Program-made: the position numbers and the translations under genes
Notes under the pieces: model-generated
What the model saw: the letters and a program-made list of their open reading frames with translations, nothing else
What the model was told of the DNA's origin: nothing
Database searches by the model: none
NCBI GenBank assembly: GCA_948474755.1
Contig: CAOLHI010000155.1
Location: 186,001 to 250,000, forward strand
Length of the DNA: 64,000 nucleotides
Source of the DNA: Ctenosaura bakeri
Lineage: Eukaryota; Chordata; Lepidosauria; Squamata; Iguanidae
Reading direction: 5' to 3'
Shown here: positions 11,532 through 22,840 of the stretch, piece by piece
Layout: each line of letters opens with the position of its first letter
How positions within the stretch are numbered: position 1 is the stretch's first letter

Positions 11532-11716
11532 TTTAGCTGAAGTGAGAGGACTACAACTTGTTCTTCGGGAATCACTCAGATCCATAATCCTGTGCGGATG
11601 TACCGTTCTAATTGGGACTCAACTGCTGAAGCAGCTAGGAAGTGTTGCTCATCTAAACCTTACCCAGTTTCTGCCAGCCTCAGTGTAAAAATCATTTCCA
11701 TGGCTGTAAATGCAAT
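11532..11716. other. Unassigned sequence
   Basis: Two overlapping 70-residue frames occur but neither has a recognisable product. Confidence 0.35.
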
Positions 11717-11800
11717 TTTTTTTATTTATTTATGTATGACCCATTTTCCCTTCGCTAACATAGAAGCACCCAAAGTGCTTAATATCAAGAAGAAAGAATA
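11717..11800 (-). mobile_element. Possible L2 3' tail, minus strand
   Basis: TTATTTATTTATGTATGACC followed by CATTTTCCCTTCG resembles an eroded reverse-complemented L2 tail. Confidence 0.4.
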
Positions 11801-13194
11801 AAAGACTCCAACAAAAGCCAAAAAAGTTGAAAGATGCCATCCTAATGAAAGGTTTTAATTAAATGTATACCTTGAAAGAAACCCATGACTATAAATTCAG
11901 TGCGCATAGCAAACTGTTTGTAAAGACGCAGGATAAAATGGAGGGCCTCAAGCAATTAAGATATCGATTTCTATGAGCTGGATAAATTAAACAGCTGGCA
12001 TCCTCCACAGATTATTTCTCTTTCACTCATGCCACTCTTTATGTTTCGTTTATACAAAATACTATGAAGGGAGAATGCAAGAAAAGAAAACAATTCCTAA
12101 GATACCTTCTAAGTCAGTAAAATAAATATTAGCCTAAGAAAATCTCAGAAAGAGAGGGGGAGGAAGAGGGAGGGGGGAGAAAGATTTATGAAAGGGAACA
12201 ACAAGAATATTTATAGGTGGGAAACTCCTCAGAGCAGGAAATAGGCTTATTATGCATGTGACTGACAGGGCGTGAATGGTGTGTTTATAAAGACAGAAAA
12301 GTGTATGTATTATTCTGTCTATGAACTGTGTAAGCTAATCTGTGTCTCACTGAATAGAACTTCACACTGCTGCTGCCCATTTCCTCTTGTTGCTGAGACA
12401 TCTTGGGAATCCCACATTACCCTTGAGTCAACGTGAGAGATATTTAACAGTAGAAAGATGCAAGCACATTTTGAACCTACTTCCAACCTCCCTAAGCTAA
12501 TTGAGAACACTTTTTTTTTTCCTGGGCACAAGCAATCCTGGGCTCTACATGCAAGAAAGCTCTCATTAAAATAAAATAAAATGCCTCCATTTGCTGAGTT
12601 TGCAATGGCACCATCACCAGAGTGGAAACATTCTGTGGACACCATCTATAATTCACAAACAACAGAATGAACTAGTTTGGGTCCCGTCAAAATGCAATAA
12701 GACTGTCTTTTTGTAATCGGAAGGAACAATGAACAGTGTGTTCTCAATAATTGATGTCACCATCCTACTGTAATCCTGGAGTTGAAGTTCTGGGTGCTCT
12801 CAGTCTCTCTCACCTCTCCCTACTCCACCATTACACACAAAACTAGAACATTAGGCAGTGTTGGCTCAGCATTTCTTCAACCTCTCCCAGTGTCCTACTT
12901 ACTAACTGTGGCTTTCTCTAAGAACACAGCTAGAGAGGGAACATAATTCCATGTACGCATGCATGCTCATCCAATGATGATATCCCCAAAGGGCTAGGGG
13001 GAAATTACATTCAAAGGGCAAACTGTTAATTGATATGTCTATCATGGAATAATATGTAAACTGTGCCATGTTTTTAAATTTGCTATGAGAAATACTATAA
13101 TTGTGTGAAATTATGCATTTAATGGGGGAATGAAGTATCCTCTCTAGAGAGGGTTAGTCTAGCTTGCCTCAAGGCCCTATATATGCTCATAGTT
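11801..13194. other. Unassigned sequence; TAATTA-type AT-rich block at 11830-12070
   Basis: The first part (about 11830-12070) has balanced, non-repetitive sequence with TTTTAATTAAAT and GATAAATTAAAC motifs and could be conserved non-coding DNA. A GA-rich low-complexity run lies at 12145-12185. The 108-residue minus-strand frame at 12319-12645 has no recognisable domain. Confidence 0.3.
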
Positions 13195-13580
13195 GTAGAA
13201 TCTAATATGAGGAATCATCTGAAAGTGTGTCACAAGTCAAGTGGTCTCCACATGCTGCGTTAGCAAAGATAGCCGAAGTTCCTGTTGTTGAACACAGAGT
13301 AGCAGTCACAGTGTACTGAACTGCTCCAATGTTCTGTAAAGCATCTCCTGGAATGTAAACATCTGAGGGTGAAACGGTATCAGAGAATATTGCAAGCACT
13401 GCAATACCTCAGAGGGGCAGGCAAGAGGAAATGTCGTTGTATTATGTTCCTATAAAACTGTCTTGCAAACTGAGCTCTGGGCTCTTGGCTTTTGGAAACT
13501 ATTCCAGCCTTGCAGCCCACGTGTAATAAACTCTTTTTCCTTACTTCCTGGTCTCCCTGCCTCTGAATTCCTGCAACAAC
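13195..13580 (+). mobile_element. Solo LTR of an LTR retrotransposon or endogenous retrovirus
   Basis: The segment has promoter-like and termination-like features in LTR order: TATAAAAC near 13453, an AATAAA polyadenylation signal near 13526, then a pyrimidine-rich stretch ending CCTGCAACAA. Its proposed left end TTGTAGAATC is a partial inverse of that right end, as expected for LTR termini. No gag, pol or env remnant lies next to it, so a recombined solo LTR is the likely state. I could not confirm a target duplication. Confidence 0.5.
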
Positions 13581-13698
13581 CTCTGTGTTGTGATGCTGTT
13601 TTACTTCAGGAATTTTAGAAAGCCACCTTGTATGTTAAAACCATCTCTATCACTAGTGCTCTTCATAGCAGACCTTTTTAAGACATGTAATCCACCCA
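13581..13698. other. Unassigned sequence
   Basis: Nothing recognised. Confidence 0.3.
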
Positions 13699-13970
13699 AG
13701 CAAGAACTTCAGGTGAATGATAGAGTGCAGATTTTGCATGTAATAAGCCCTAAATTCAATCTCTGGTATCTCTAGATGAGACTGCGTATAAGCACATCTG
13801 AAACTATGAAGAGCCAATCATACACCACAGAGTCTTGTAGCACCTTTAAGAGCAACATTTTTTCCCCCTTGTGCAGGGAATACTGTTTTCAGAAGGCCGG
13901 GGGCGGGGGGGGGCAGGTGCAGAATCTACATGTGAATTTTGTGCAGAATGTCCTGAATTGCAAATAGGCT
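13699..13970. repeat. GCAGAAAA-rich dispersed repeat, copy 3, interrupted
   Basis: Two parts are visible. The first (near 13726-13768) has GTGCAGATTTTGCATGTAAT and AAGCCCTAAATTC. The second (near 13868-13965) has CTTGTGCAGGGAATACTG, ACATGTGAATTTTGTGCAG and TCCTGAATTGCAAA. These match phrases in the copies at 4.96, 31.7 and 45.4 kb. A Penelope-like fragment sits between the parts. Confidence 0.5.
13825..13862 (+). mobile_element. Penelope-like element end fragment
   Basis: CAGAGTCTTGTAGCACCTTT followed by AAGAGCAACATTT corresponds to the 'AGTCTTGTGGCACCTTTAAG' terminal phrase of reptile Penelope-like retroelements, also present at 23943. The fragment is about 38 bp long and lies inside the dispersed repeat. 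Its shortness keeps confidence low. Confidence 0.5.
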
Positions 13971-14292
13971 TCCGAAACTGTGTGGTTTTCTAAGACTTTT
14001 TCATGGCAGGAAGAAAATGGCTAAAATAATTCATTGCTTTCTTCAAGAAGAAACAGTAAAAAAAAAAAAAATGCATCCCTCCTAGCTAGAATAACCATTG
14101 CTCAGGCATTCTGGGAGCTGTACTCTGGTATATCTGCAAAGTATTACATTAATAAATAAAGTAAGTAAGTAAGCAAGTACCAGTTTGTTGACAAAACTGA
14201 GCTAGATAGTTCAGCTATCAAATAATATAAGACTGGTTTTTGTATTTCTTTGTCAAATATATTATTTCACTGTTAGTATTGCTAGAGTCCTG

Positions 14293-14293
<1 letters not shown>
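13971..14293. other. Unassigned sequence
   Basis: It contains an A13 run near 14059 and a (TAAG)n-like run near 14160. The phrase GCATTCTGGGAGCTGTACTC near 14107 resembles one arm of the palindromic repeats seen elsewhere but is too short to call. Confidence 0.3.

Positions 14294-14331
<38 letters not shown>
14294..14331. repeat. (TG)19 microsatellite
   Basis: A pure TG array of about 38 bp directly abuts the tail end of the 5S-derived SINE on its right. SINE tails often seed microsatellites. Confidence 0.95.
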
Positions 14332-14332
<1 letters not shown>

Positions 14333-14550
14333 TTCAAGTCACCTGTCAACTTATGTAGTGTACATGAACTACATAGGGTTTTCTTAGACAAAGAATACTC
14401 AGAGCTAGTTTTCCAAATTCTTCCCTCTGAAATACAACCTACAGCACCTGGTATTCATTGTCAGGCTCCCACACATGTACTAACCGGCAGGCTTGCATAG
14501 CTTCCAAGATCAGGTGGGATCTACTTCCTTTAGTGTATCTAGGCTTTGCC
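14332..14550 (-). mobile_element. 5S-rRNA-derived SINE with BovB-like tail, minus strand
   Basis: On the reverse complement the head reads like 5S rRNA: a GATCTTGGAAGCTATGCAAG block (internal box A region), GTTAGTACATG, then GGGAGCCTGACAATGAATAC (box C region), followed by AGGTGCTGTAGG. The body continues TTGTATTTCAGAGGGAAG, GAGTATTCTTTG, CTAAGAAAACCCTATG and the tail TGACTTGAAG. Such a SINE would be transcribed by RNA polymerase III from the 5S internal promoter and mobilised by BovB. Box C here is eroded. It is nearly full length. Confidence 0.8.
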
Positions 14551-15000
14551 ATGAAACCTGCTGCTAGATTTTTCTGATCCAATTGAAAAATGATGGGATC
14601 ACTGACAGAGTGGAACATTTTCACAATATTTGGATGTGTCCTGAAATCTCCAGTTTCAATATCAGCTCCTCATGTCTCTTAGACCTAGCAAGAATATTGA
14701 TTAAAAAAAGAGAGAGAGATATACCCCAAACCTACAATGCTGTGACAGCCACTTGGTACTTCCTGTCCCCTTGCATTATTTTTATACTTTTAATCATACA
14801 GCCAGACAAAGGAACACTTCAACAAAGAGAGAAGGAAAAGACATACTGCCTGCTTAATGAGTATTGCAAGCACTGGATTACCCTGAAAACAATGAAAACA
14901 TTATTTTTTCCCCTCTCTTTCTCTCTTTTTTTTTAAAGCTCTAATAGAAAATACAAATCAAAAAGAAAAAGAAAACAAGAAAAGACAAACCACATACAAA
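14551..15000. other. Unassigned sequence
   Basis: An open frame of 117 residues (14583-14936, plus) has no recognisable domain and ends in a T-rich low-complexity run. An A/G-rich run follows at 14945-15000. Confidence 0.35.
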
Positions 15001-15167
15001 GAAATGTCAATTTCTGACTTATGGTGACCCGAGGACAAAGCTATCATGTGATTTTCTGGGGTTGAGGGTGTGTGATGCACCCAAGGTGATCCAGTAGGTT
15101 TCCATGGCCAAGCAGAGAATCCCCAGGGTCATAGTCCAATGCTCAAACCACTATACTACAGTGGCTC
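15001..15167 (-). mobile_element. Sauria-type SINE, minus strand, internally deleted
   Basis: The plus strand has the tail/body complement TTTCTGACTTATGGTGACCC and then GTGATTTTCTGGGGTTGAGG. It next shows the tRNA-like head complement with GAGAATCCCCAGGGTC and CTCAAACCACTATACTACAG. The stretch between the tail and the CTTGGGCAAG-like body is shorter than in the 31.4-kb copy. The reduced form matches the 8.6-kb copy, so it may be a shared sub-type. Confidence 0.75.
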
Positions 15168-15359
15168 AAACAAACATTACATGTGCACAATTAGAACTAA
15201 ACCTAAACTAATTTAAGCTAAACTAAAAGTAAAACATAACAACGCAGGCCATTGCTAAGACTCATCTCTAATAAACACATCCTAACTACACTACCCTACA
15301 TTATAGTGCAGTACAGTAACGAGTATACAAAGGAACTCCATCCACCCCATCTGTAATGA
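15168..15359. other. Unassigned sequence
   Basis: It has an AAACTAA-rich stretch; nothing else recognised. Confidence 0.3.
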
Positions 15360-15397
15360 AAGGAAGGAAGGAAGGAAAAAGAAAAGAAAAGAAAAGA
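15360..15397. repeat. (GGAA)n / (AAAAG)n microsatellite
   Basis: GGAA tetramers pass into AAAAG pentamers. Confidence 0.9.
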
Positions 15398-16736
15398 TGG
15401 AAGTTTGAGCTAGGAGAATTGTTCCTTGATCTCAGTGAATAACAGCCACTCATACGGGGTGGGACTGCATTTCAGTATTCACCATTCATTCCCAAGTGCC
15501 ACCTGGCTAGGTGAGGAGGAAGGCCTGAAGTTTTCTTACTCTACATGAAACATAAATTGTTTATTAAGCTCTCCTGAATTTACACCTGTGCCAACTCCCA
15601 GTGAGCTGTGGGTTTCACATAGTGCATTAGTGGGACATGACTGTGCATTTGGAAACATTATTAGTGGGAATGATGCAGTAAGCACAGCATGACTTATATA
15701 TCCCAAGAGGAGTGTGCTAGTGTGGCAGATGGGGAAATTTTTTATTTTAAAGTTGCCTCATACATTGAGAACATTTAATGCCAAACCTGCTTAAATATAT
15801 TCATAATACTGTACATTTCATTGTGCCTTTTTTCAGAGCAGATATGCTATGTTCCTTTCAGTGTTGCATGGGCAAGTGAGCAACAAGTCCTGTAAAGCAC
15901 TGAGTATCCATCTGAGCCAGATTTGCAATTCTGCAACCCTGTGTGACTTCTTGAAGTCCTGAATAAGTGAGTTGCACCCCACAAGTGGTTCATGCTTGGC
16001 TGAAATTTAGGCAGGTTGCAACAGCTACCTCAGCAACATCCTTTGGCATTTATTATTATGTTTAAGATAAACTGTCTGTACATTAAGGTTGTCACAGAAG
16101 GCTAATCTTCACACCTCATCTTTAGGAGAAGTGTAGTATACATGTATTTAGAGAGGTTTTTTTGTGGGAGCACCTTCACTATGGAATGGCCACTTGACCA
16201 TAACGTTCTCTTTCACAGAAGTTGATCCTCTGTTTTAAAGTGTCCCTTCTTTAACAGACTGTCCAGTCCAGGTCTGATTTAAAGAACAAGACACATATCC
16301 AACAATGTCATTACATCAGAAAACACCAATGGCATGATTAGTTGCATATTTTCAAAGTTGGTGCAAAAAATGGTAATCGGTATGATTATCTATTGTGCAA
16401 GCAGACTGCATTACTACTTGCAGTAGCACTTGGTGCAATTCAGCTCAACTACACTAGTGAGGATTTTTCTCTGCAATAGAGCTATGTTGGATTAAAGCTG
16501 AAGAATTATAAGAAGGGAGATCAGCAATGCTGAAGTTGCTCATTTACAGTGAGTCCCCAAGTGAGAATTTTGTTACAATTCTATTTAAATTACTAATAGG
16601 TATTTTTAAGTTTGTATTTGAAGAATTGTAATAGCATGCAAATCAGTGTGCTCTTTTATCCCCCCCCCCGGTGTATGTGTAGATCCTCTTACTGCTGTGA
16701 CCACCCTATGAAAATAGGCTTGATAGCAATGTTGTA
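15398..16736. other. Unassigned sequence
   Basis: No repeat family or gene recognised. A C10 run lies near 16660. Confidence 0.35.
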
Positions 16737-17235
16737 CAGTTGGCCCTCCACATTTGTGGGTTTCACTTTCACAGATTTGATAGTTTGTGAGTTTATCTGA
16801 TGCCTGCACCCCACCCAAGTGCTTCTTTTCCAGGGGAACCTTTCCTCTCATCAGCTCTGATCAGCCTGTGAAGCTGTTTAAAAACATACCTCTGGTCCTC
16901 TTCCACCTCCACCAACCACTATCTGGCCAGCTAAGGATGGCTCACAGCCTAGTTTCTTGACACCATAAATCCTCGCTCATGCCTCCCCACACATCCACGG
17001 AAGGAGATGGGCAAGGGAAGGGATATATAGGGCTACCACGCTGAAACACCCCCTTTTCTCTCCTTTCCTTGACCTGGTTTGGACCCTAGGCACCTGTTCT
17101 CCTCATCATGCTTCGTCCCCCTTCCCACACAGACAGACAGACACACACACACACATGCATTTTGATAATGTCATTTTTCCACACTGTTGCAGGGGCCCTG
17201 TGCCTCTAACCCTAGCAAATGTGGACGGTCAGATG
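16737..17235. mobile_element. Tigger-like (Tc1/mariner) non-autonomous element, long version
   Basis: The left end follows a TA and reads CAGTTGGCCCTCCACATTTG, then GTGGGTTTCACTTTCAC. The right end contains CTAACCCTAGCAAATGTGGA and CGGTCAGATGTA, the inverted counterpart of the 33.4-kb left end (CACATTCGCTAGGGTTAG). This TIR style and TA target preference are typical of Tigger-type transposons. Length is about 500 bp against about 375 bp for the 33.4- and 49.1-kb copies. The interior includes an (AC)n run at 17130-17155. No transposase frame remains. Confidence 0.65.
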
Positions 17236-17967
17236 TACTCCTTTTAGCACTAGGCTAAAATTTCCCTAACTTTATAGTTATGATTATAACTCATTGTGTA
17301 TTCATCTACTTAAGCAATTTTTTAAATTATTATTATTTCTCTTGGTTTTACTGTGGAGTCTAATGCATTATGTTTTAAGACTGCCCTTTCAAAAAAAAAA
17401 TCCATTTTATTGGATGAAAGTAAGAGATAGGAAGATCCATTAAGTTAATTTCTACAGGCTTCCTTCTTTTCTCAACTCCAAGTCCTTTATATGCCAGCTC
17501 CATGTGGATTAAAAAAAAATCTGTACTTTTGTGCAAATTTTCAGATGCACAAATGGATGAGGAATGGACCCACACCAACAACTTGACAAAAGTATGTGTG
17601 TGTCTATTCTTTTCTGGAATGTATTGCAAAGCCAGAAAAGTATGAGTTCCTGATGCCATTAATGTGTCTCAACGTACTGAGTCATTTAAGCCTGTAGTTT
17701 TTTTTTAAAAAGCACAAAACAAAAATACCAACAGAATGAATTTTTCATTTCTTACATATCCCTAAGAATAGTGCAGTTTAGATGTTCTTTAAGTAAGTGG
17801 ATCACAGGCTGACCGGACTGGAACACTTGCTATTGTTTTCCTGAGTGAACTGTCAATGGTGTCTGCTTTCCTGGATCCAGAATGCAACATACGAAAGCAT
17901 CTGACTCATATACTACTAGAGATTTTGATGGCATCACATACTATATTCAAATAGAGGCCAGAACCTA
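17236..17967. other. Unassigned sequence
   Basis: No feature beyond short homopolymers; the 94-residue minus frame at 17375-17659 has no recognisable product. Confidence 0.35.
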
Positions 17968-18067
17968 TGGCTTTCCAGATATTTTTGACCTACAATCCTG
18001 AAATCCCTCACTGTGGCTATGCTGAATAGAGTTGCTGGAAGCTGGAAGCCAAAAAACATTTGAAGGA
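17968..18067. repeat. Imperfect palindromic repeat, about 100 bp
   Basis: The left arm (CTTTCCAGATATTTTTGACC, TACAATCCTGAAATCCCTCA) and the right arm (GTTGCTGGAAGCTGGAAGCC, AAAAAACATTTGAAGG) are eroded complements around TGGCTATGCTGA. The same plan occurs at 48.0 kb and, split by a SINE, at 31.35-31.71 kb. It is probably a non-autonomous DNA transposon of hAT type, but the class is inferred. Confidence 0.5.
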
Positions 18068-21000
18068 TGAGTGGAATTGTTCACCTTTGCATTAGAATGT
18101 TTCCCTGCCTACTCCTGCAAAATACAGATTGAAAACTGCTTCCAGTAGCATGGTCTTTAAAACTTTTGGGAAAAGCCCCCAGCATATACCTTCCCTTGAG
18201 ATACACTGGCACATTCTACACTGTTCACAGTTGTGCATTAGATAAAGCACATGCTGGAGGAATGGAAGAATTCACTTAGGTGCATAATACCGCAGGACAT
18301 GCTATCATAAGAACCCGACACTGCACTCAGAGGATCAAGCAAAGCTTAGAAGATAACTCATCTCTTTGGTAATCCTTTTTTGTCACTCTTCTACATCTCC
18401 CCCAAAGGCTGTGAAAATAAACAAGCCTGCCACAGTCCACAGTTAGAAAAAGTTATCAATAAGAATGTACTGGGTCTAGAATTTATACCATTCTGGCATT
18501 ACTAATATATAACCTATTTTATTTAATTGTAAAGAATCTGAATGTTCAAAGGGTTTTTGCAAAAAAATGAAAAAAAGAAAAAGAAGAAATTAAGCAATAA
18601 TTTCTCTGTAAGTGTATGTTCCAGAGGGTAAATGACTTCTGAAGTGCAATAAATGGTAAAGCAAATGGAGGAATATATTTTAAAAGTACTAGCAATTTTC
18701 CTTGCATAACCTTCAGTCAAAAGCGCGTTCTTGCTATTTTATTAAATGGAATAAATGCAAAATAAATTGGAAGCATTTTTAATGGAAACTTAGTACACTT
18801 AATATCACAGTTAGATATGTAGATTTTAATGGCAGGTTGCTAAATTATATTGCTTTGGCAGCATACAATATGCAGAACAATATGTGGAATAATCAAGCGG
18901 CATAGTGGGACATCCATTTTTATTTCCTACAAGACCAGATGGGATACCAGGGGTCTTGTTTCTCACAGTTCAATTAGCCAAAACTCAGCAGAATTAACAT
19001 CCAAGACTTTGGCATGTGGAGTTTCTCTTGTTTCAAAGGGGGCAGGGAACATAGTGAATATTGTAGAGTGCCATTATGCCATATGGTTCTATACAAACAC
19101 ACATTTCAGAGGGCAGGAAGCTGAGGCACACATTGCCAGTAAGAGTATCTTGCATTAAGAAGAGACTCCTGAATGTAGTGCTTCCACTTCATAGCTTCCA
19201 TGGAGTTTTACCTAAAAGTAACATTAAGAGAACTTGGAAATTTCTGTCAGGGAGGAAAAATCATTTCAATGAAAGTGTGAGGGAGGGAGAGAATTTTGTT
19301 GAGTAGTAGCATTTTTCTTGTGTGGGGGTAAGAGTTGTTCAGAAGTATCTTCTGCTTAGTATTCTAAATGGGGATATGTGTTAAGAAATTCCAGACCAAC
19401 AGGACAAAACAAACTGCAAATGTTTGGCCCAAGATATTTTGATGCCTGAGGCAGAAACTGTAAACGTTGTCCCCAGCCATGCTTTTTCTAGGCGTATAAT
19501 ATTCTAAACAAGTCAAGGTTTTTCTTTTGTACCTCAGGTGGAAAATTCCTCACCCTCAGAGGTACCCCTAGAAAACTGGAGGAGCAGTAATTAACATTGT
19601 TGGATTCCTCCAGTCCTGTTTCATGGCTTCTAGATAACCTGTTTCAAACAAAAAAACCCAAAAAACTATCCAGCCATCTCCTATTTCCAACCCAGTTTTT
19701 TTTTCTAGGTCTGAAACAAGCACAGAAGGTTCCAAATTATTTAAAAGCTGCCATCCCAACTCCCACCCCACCCCAGTTTCTGTGGCACTACTTGCTATTC
19801 TTTGCCAAATAATTGATAAAGGCACAGGGCATTTTAAAGACCTTGTTTGAGATTTAGTATTCCCCCTCACCCACTTTATGTTACCAATTAATGGACATTA
19901 TGCCAAAAGAGTACCTGTGAGCACACTGACTTTCTTGTGATTTAATTTTATCTACAAGCAGATTGGATGCCAGCTGTGACCTGGAACTGGCCGTAGGCTG
20001 TGCACACCTGTAGACCTGCCAAAACTCATCTGTGCCACTTCAGATTTTTAAGTTATGAGCGGAATTCAAAATAAAGATAGAGCTATTCAAAGAAGGAAAT
20101 GAACTTAACATGCTCATCTCCCTTTCTCATTTTCTCTTTCTCTCTCCCTTCCTTTTTCTCTCTCTTGAATGCTGTAGCACTGAGTTGATACTCACATTTG
20201 TTATGTGGCAAATTCAACATGGATTTAAAAACATCATTAAATGGATGAAAGAACATACGAAGAGACAACATTGTCCATGGTGTCCAGGATACCCTTTTCA
20301 CATCTATTACAGAAAGCTATCTTCTACACAAATTGATGTTTGCTATTACTTTTATCTTGGCCACCTATAAAAGAGAAACTTCAAGATAACAGAGTTGGGC
20401 AATTAGACAAACACACCAAACTACGAATAAATGCAACCATAAATAATTTAGCACTCAAGCATGAAATTAATCATATTGCGCGTGGAATAAGAAATATCCT
20501 GTTTAAGGTTTAATGTTAACGGGCTACTGTTGTAGTGAAACGCTACTGATAGGGGAAGTGAAATGCTACTGGTGGGAGAGAACACTCAAATAGTTCTTAA
20601 AAGCAAAAGGACAAAAGCATTCTGGCAAATATATGACTGGACGGAAAAGGCAAATTGCAGTACTTATGCTGTCTGAGGAAGAAAAATGGGGGGAAAGTGC
20701 CTGCCCACCTTTGTGAAGACCCTGCTTTTGTCTTTAATTACACAGTCCCCAGAGACATAAATTTCACTTGTTTAATTCTTGCATGAGAGGATAAAAAGCT
20801 TGAGAAGGTTTTTTCCAGTTGGGCAGGTGTACAAGAGTTTTGTGTATTTGGGGCAGTGGGGGTGGCAGGGTTCATTGTGTTTTGGAATTTCTTTGAAGAA
20901 AGTTTTGCAAATTATTTTTTACGAAGAAAAAGACAAAGTTCTGCACAAAGATTTGGTGTGTGTGTGTGTGTATGCACACACAGTTACAAACAATCATTTG

Positions 21001-22461
21001 TTGACAAAAACCTTTTGTGGATTTTTCTGTGGAATCTTTTTCTGTGTGTGTGTGTATTCCACAACATTTTTTTTCCTTTTAGAATGGGATATCTAATCCA
21101 TCCCAACAGAGGAGAACAAATAATTTAGCCATTCCTCCTTCCCTCCTACTGTCAGACATCTCCAAAAACTATGCAAGGGGGAAAAAAGATGCTCCCTCCC
21201 CATCCAGCCTTGCATGACATTGGGAGAGTAGGGGGAGAGATGAGCAAGGATCCTTTCAAGTTTGATATTTCCTCCTCTCTTGATGTCATGCAGGGGGTAG
21301 GGACTCTCTACTTGCTTCCCTCCTGCATGACATCAAAAGGAAACTGGGTGAGGTTCAAGAAGAATATAGCCTCTCCACCTGTGTTCTGATAGCTGGTTCA
21401 CAATGATATAGATGTTGTCTTTGGGTAATGGCTATTGGAATACAGCTTAAAATGATATCTGATGCTAGATTTCCCCCTTCCCAACTTGGGGAGATGGGAG
21501 GAAATTGGTTACTGTGGAATGGGAAGGTCAAGATTATTCCTCAAGTCTAAGTACTGGGGGAATTGTGAGAAGGGGGCTTGAAGAGGACTCTTCATGTTTG
21601 GATATTAAGACACTCAAAAAATCCCTTTGTTGTCCCTCTCCTCTTGCTTCATACATTCAAATATTCTTTCCATCCCTATTCAGTATATCCTTCCTCACTG
21701 AGGACAAGAAAGCCTATCACTGCCTTTTACTATTAAAACTATTTCTCACTTGCAGTTCCATCTACAGTATGCAGAGCTGGTGCATGACTGGGCAGGTCCA
21801 AGTAGGACACAGAAGGCATGGGACAGAATGAAATAGGATGAGGGCGGATAGGCCAACAGAGATTGAGAACTGCTACTATCACCATGTTACAAACTGAATG
21901 GAGAAAACAATAGCCTGGGGACATCACCTTGAACTGGAACTTCTCTTGTCCATTCTGCAACCTCTGGTATCAGCCCTATTGTTAGGCAGGGTTAATAGCC
22001 ATACCAGGCAACAGAATTTGAGTTTCATTAAAAGCAACAAAATATTAATGATACAGTTTGTTATAATTTTTTTAAATGCCAGGGGCAAGATTTTTGCAGC
22101 CAGGTGCCTGTAATACTTTCTGTCTCATCTGCCACAATAATTTTGTTGGCTTTGGGTATTATTCCGCTTAACTTAGGAGACTGGAGGGCACACTCTGCTG
22201 TTCTGCCTCAGGTATCAATATGACTTGGGCTCACCTAGCAGCATGTATGAAGCATGCTTGAGAGCTAAAGACATGGTGACAAACTAAGTAATGAAAATGA
22301 CATGCCTTAGGAGCTAAGATAGGAAAGCTCTTGCACAGAACATCATGACATGGCTAATTTTGGGATCTAATTACCACCAGATTTTCCTTAGAAAAATATT
22401 CATCTATCTGCAGTTGTTTTGTTGCTTTTATTTATTGGTCCCTTTGTGCTATGCTTTCTCT
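18068..22461. other. Long unassigned stretch
   Basis: No gene or clear transposon was recognised over more than 4 kb. Small features: an AT-rich, non-repetitive block at 18480-18860 with TTTTAATGG and TTATTTAATTG motifs; a CT-rich run at 20128-20165; a 24-bp near-duplication (TAGTGAAACGCTACTGATAG / AAGTGAAATGCTACTGGTGG) at 20531-20580; TG runs near 20956-20975; and a hairpin at 21280-21336 given separately. Open frames of 70-108 residues show no recognisable product. Confidence 0.35.
21280..21336. repeat. Perfect inverted repeat, 15-bp arms
   Basis: TTGATGTCATGCAGG (21280-21294) and CCTGCATGACATCAA (21322-21336) are exact complements around a 27-bp loop. A third partial copy of the arm, CCTTGCATGACATTGG, lies upstream near 21209. 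The three arms could be left from a small palindromic transposon. Confidence 0.75.
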
Positions 22462-22588
22462 TGCCTGCCTGCCTGCCTGCCTGCCTGCCTTCCTCCATCA
22501 CTCCCTCCCTCCCTCCTTCCTTTTGTCCATCCTTAAATCCCTCCTTCCATCCTTCCATGCTTCCTTCCTTCCTTCTGTCCTTCCTTGT
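22462..22588. repeat. Compound TGCC / TCCC / TTCC microsatellite
   Basis: Seven TGCC units are followed by TCCC units and interrupted TTCC/ATCC units, all pyrimidine-rich on the plus strand. The opposite-strand reading frames of repeated Lys-Glu-Gly are artefacts of the repeat. Confidence 0.95.
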
Positions 22589-22840
22589 TTGCATTTAAGG
22601 ATGCAGTGAATAATACAACAAGGCATAAAATCCATAAATACTAACTCTAGACTAATTAAAAGTAAGAGACATGGGTAAATTTTTAAAAAAAGATGTCTGG
22701 CATCCTTTTAGATAGTTACAATGCCATAAGCTAAACTTCTGACCTTGCAACTGTTTTGTCTTTACATTTATGATTGGGATACTATCGTGACTACTACAAA
22801 TGCCTTTAAAATCCACCTTAAAACCCAAGCAGCAAAGGAA
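22589..22840. other. Unassigned sequence
   Basis: Nothing recognised. Confidence 0.35.
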
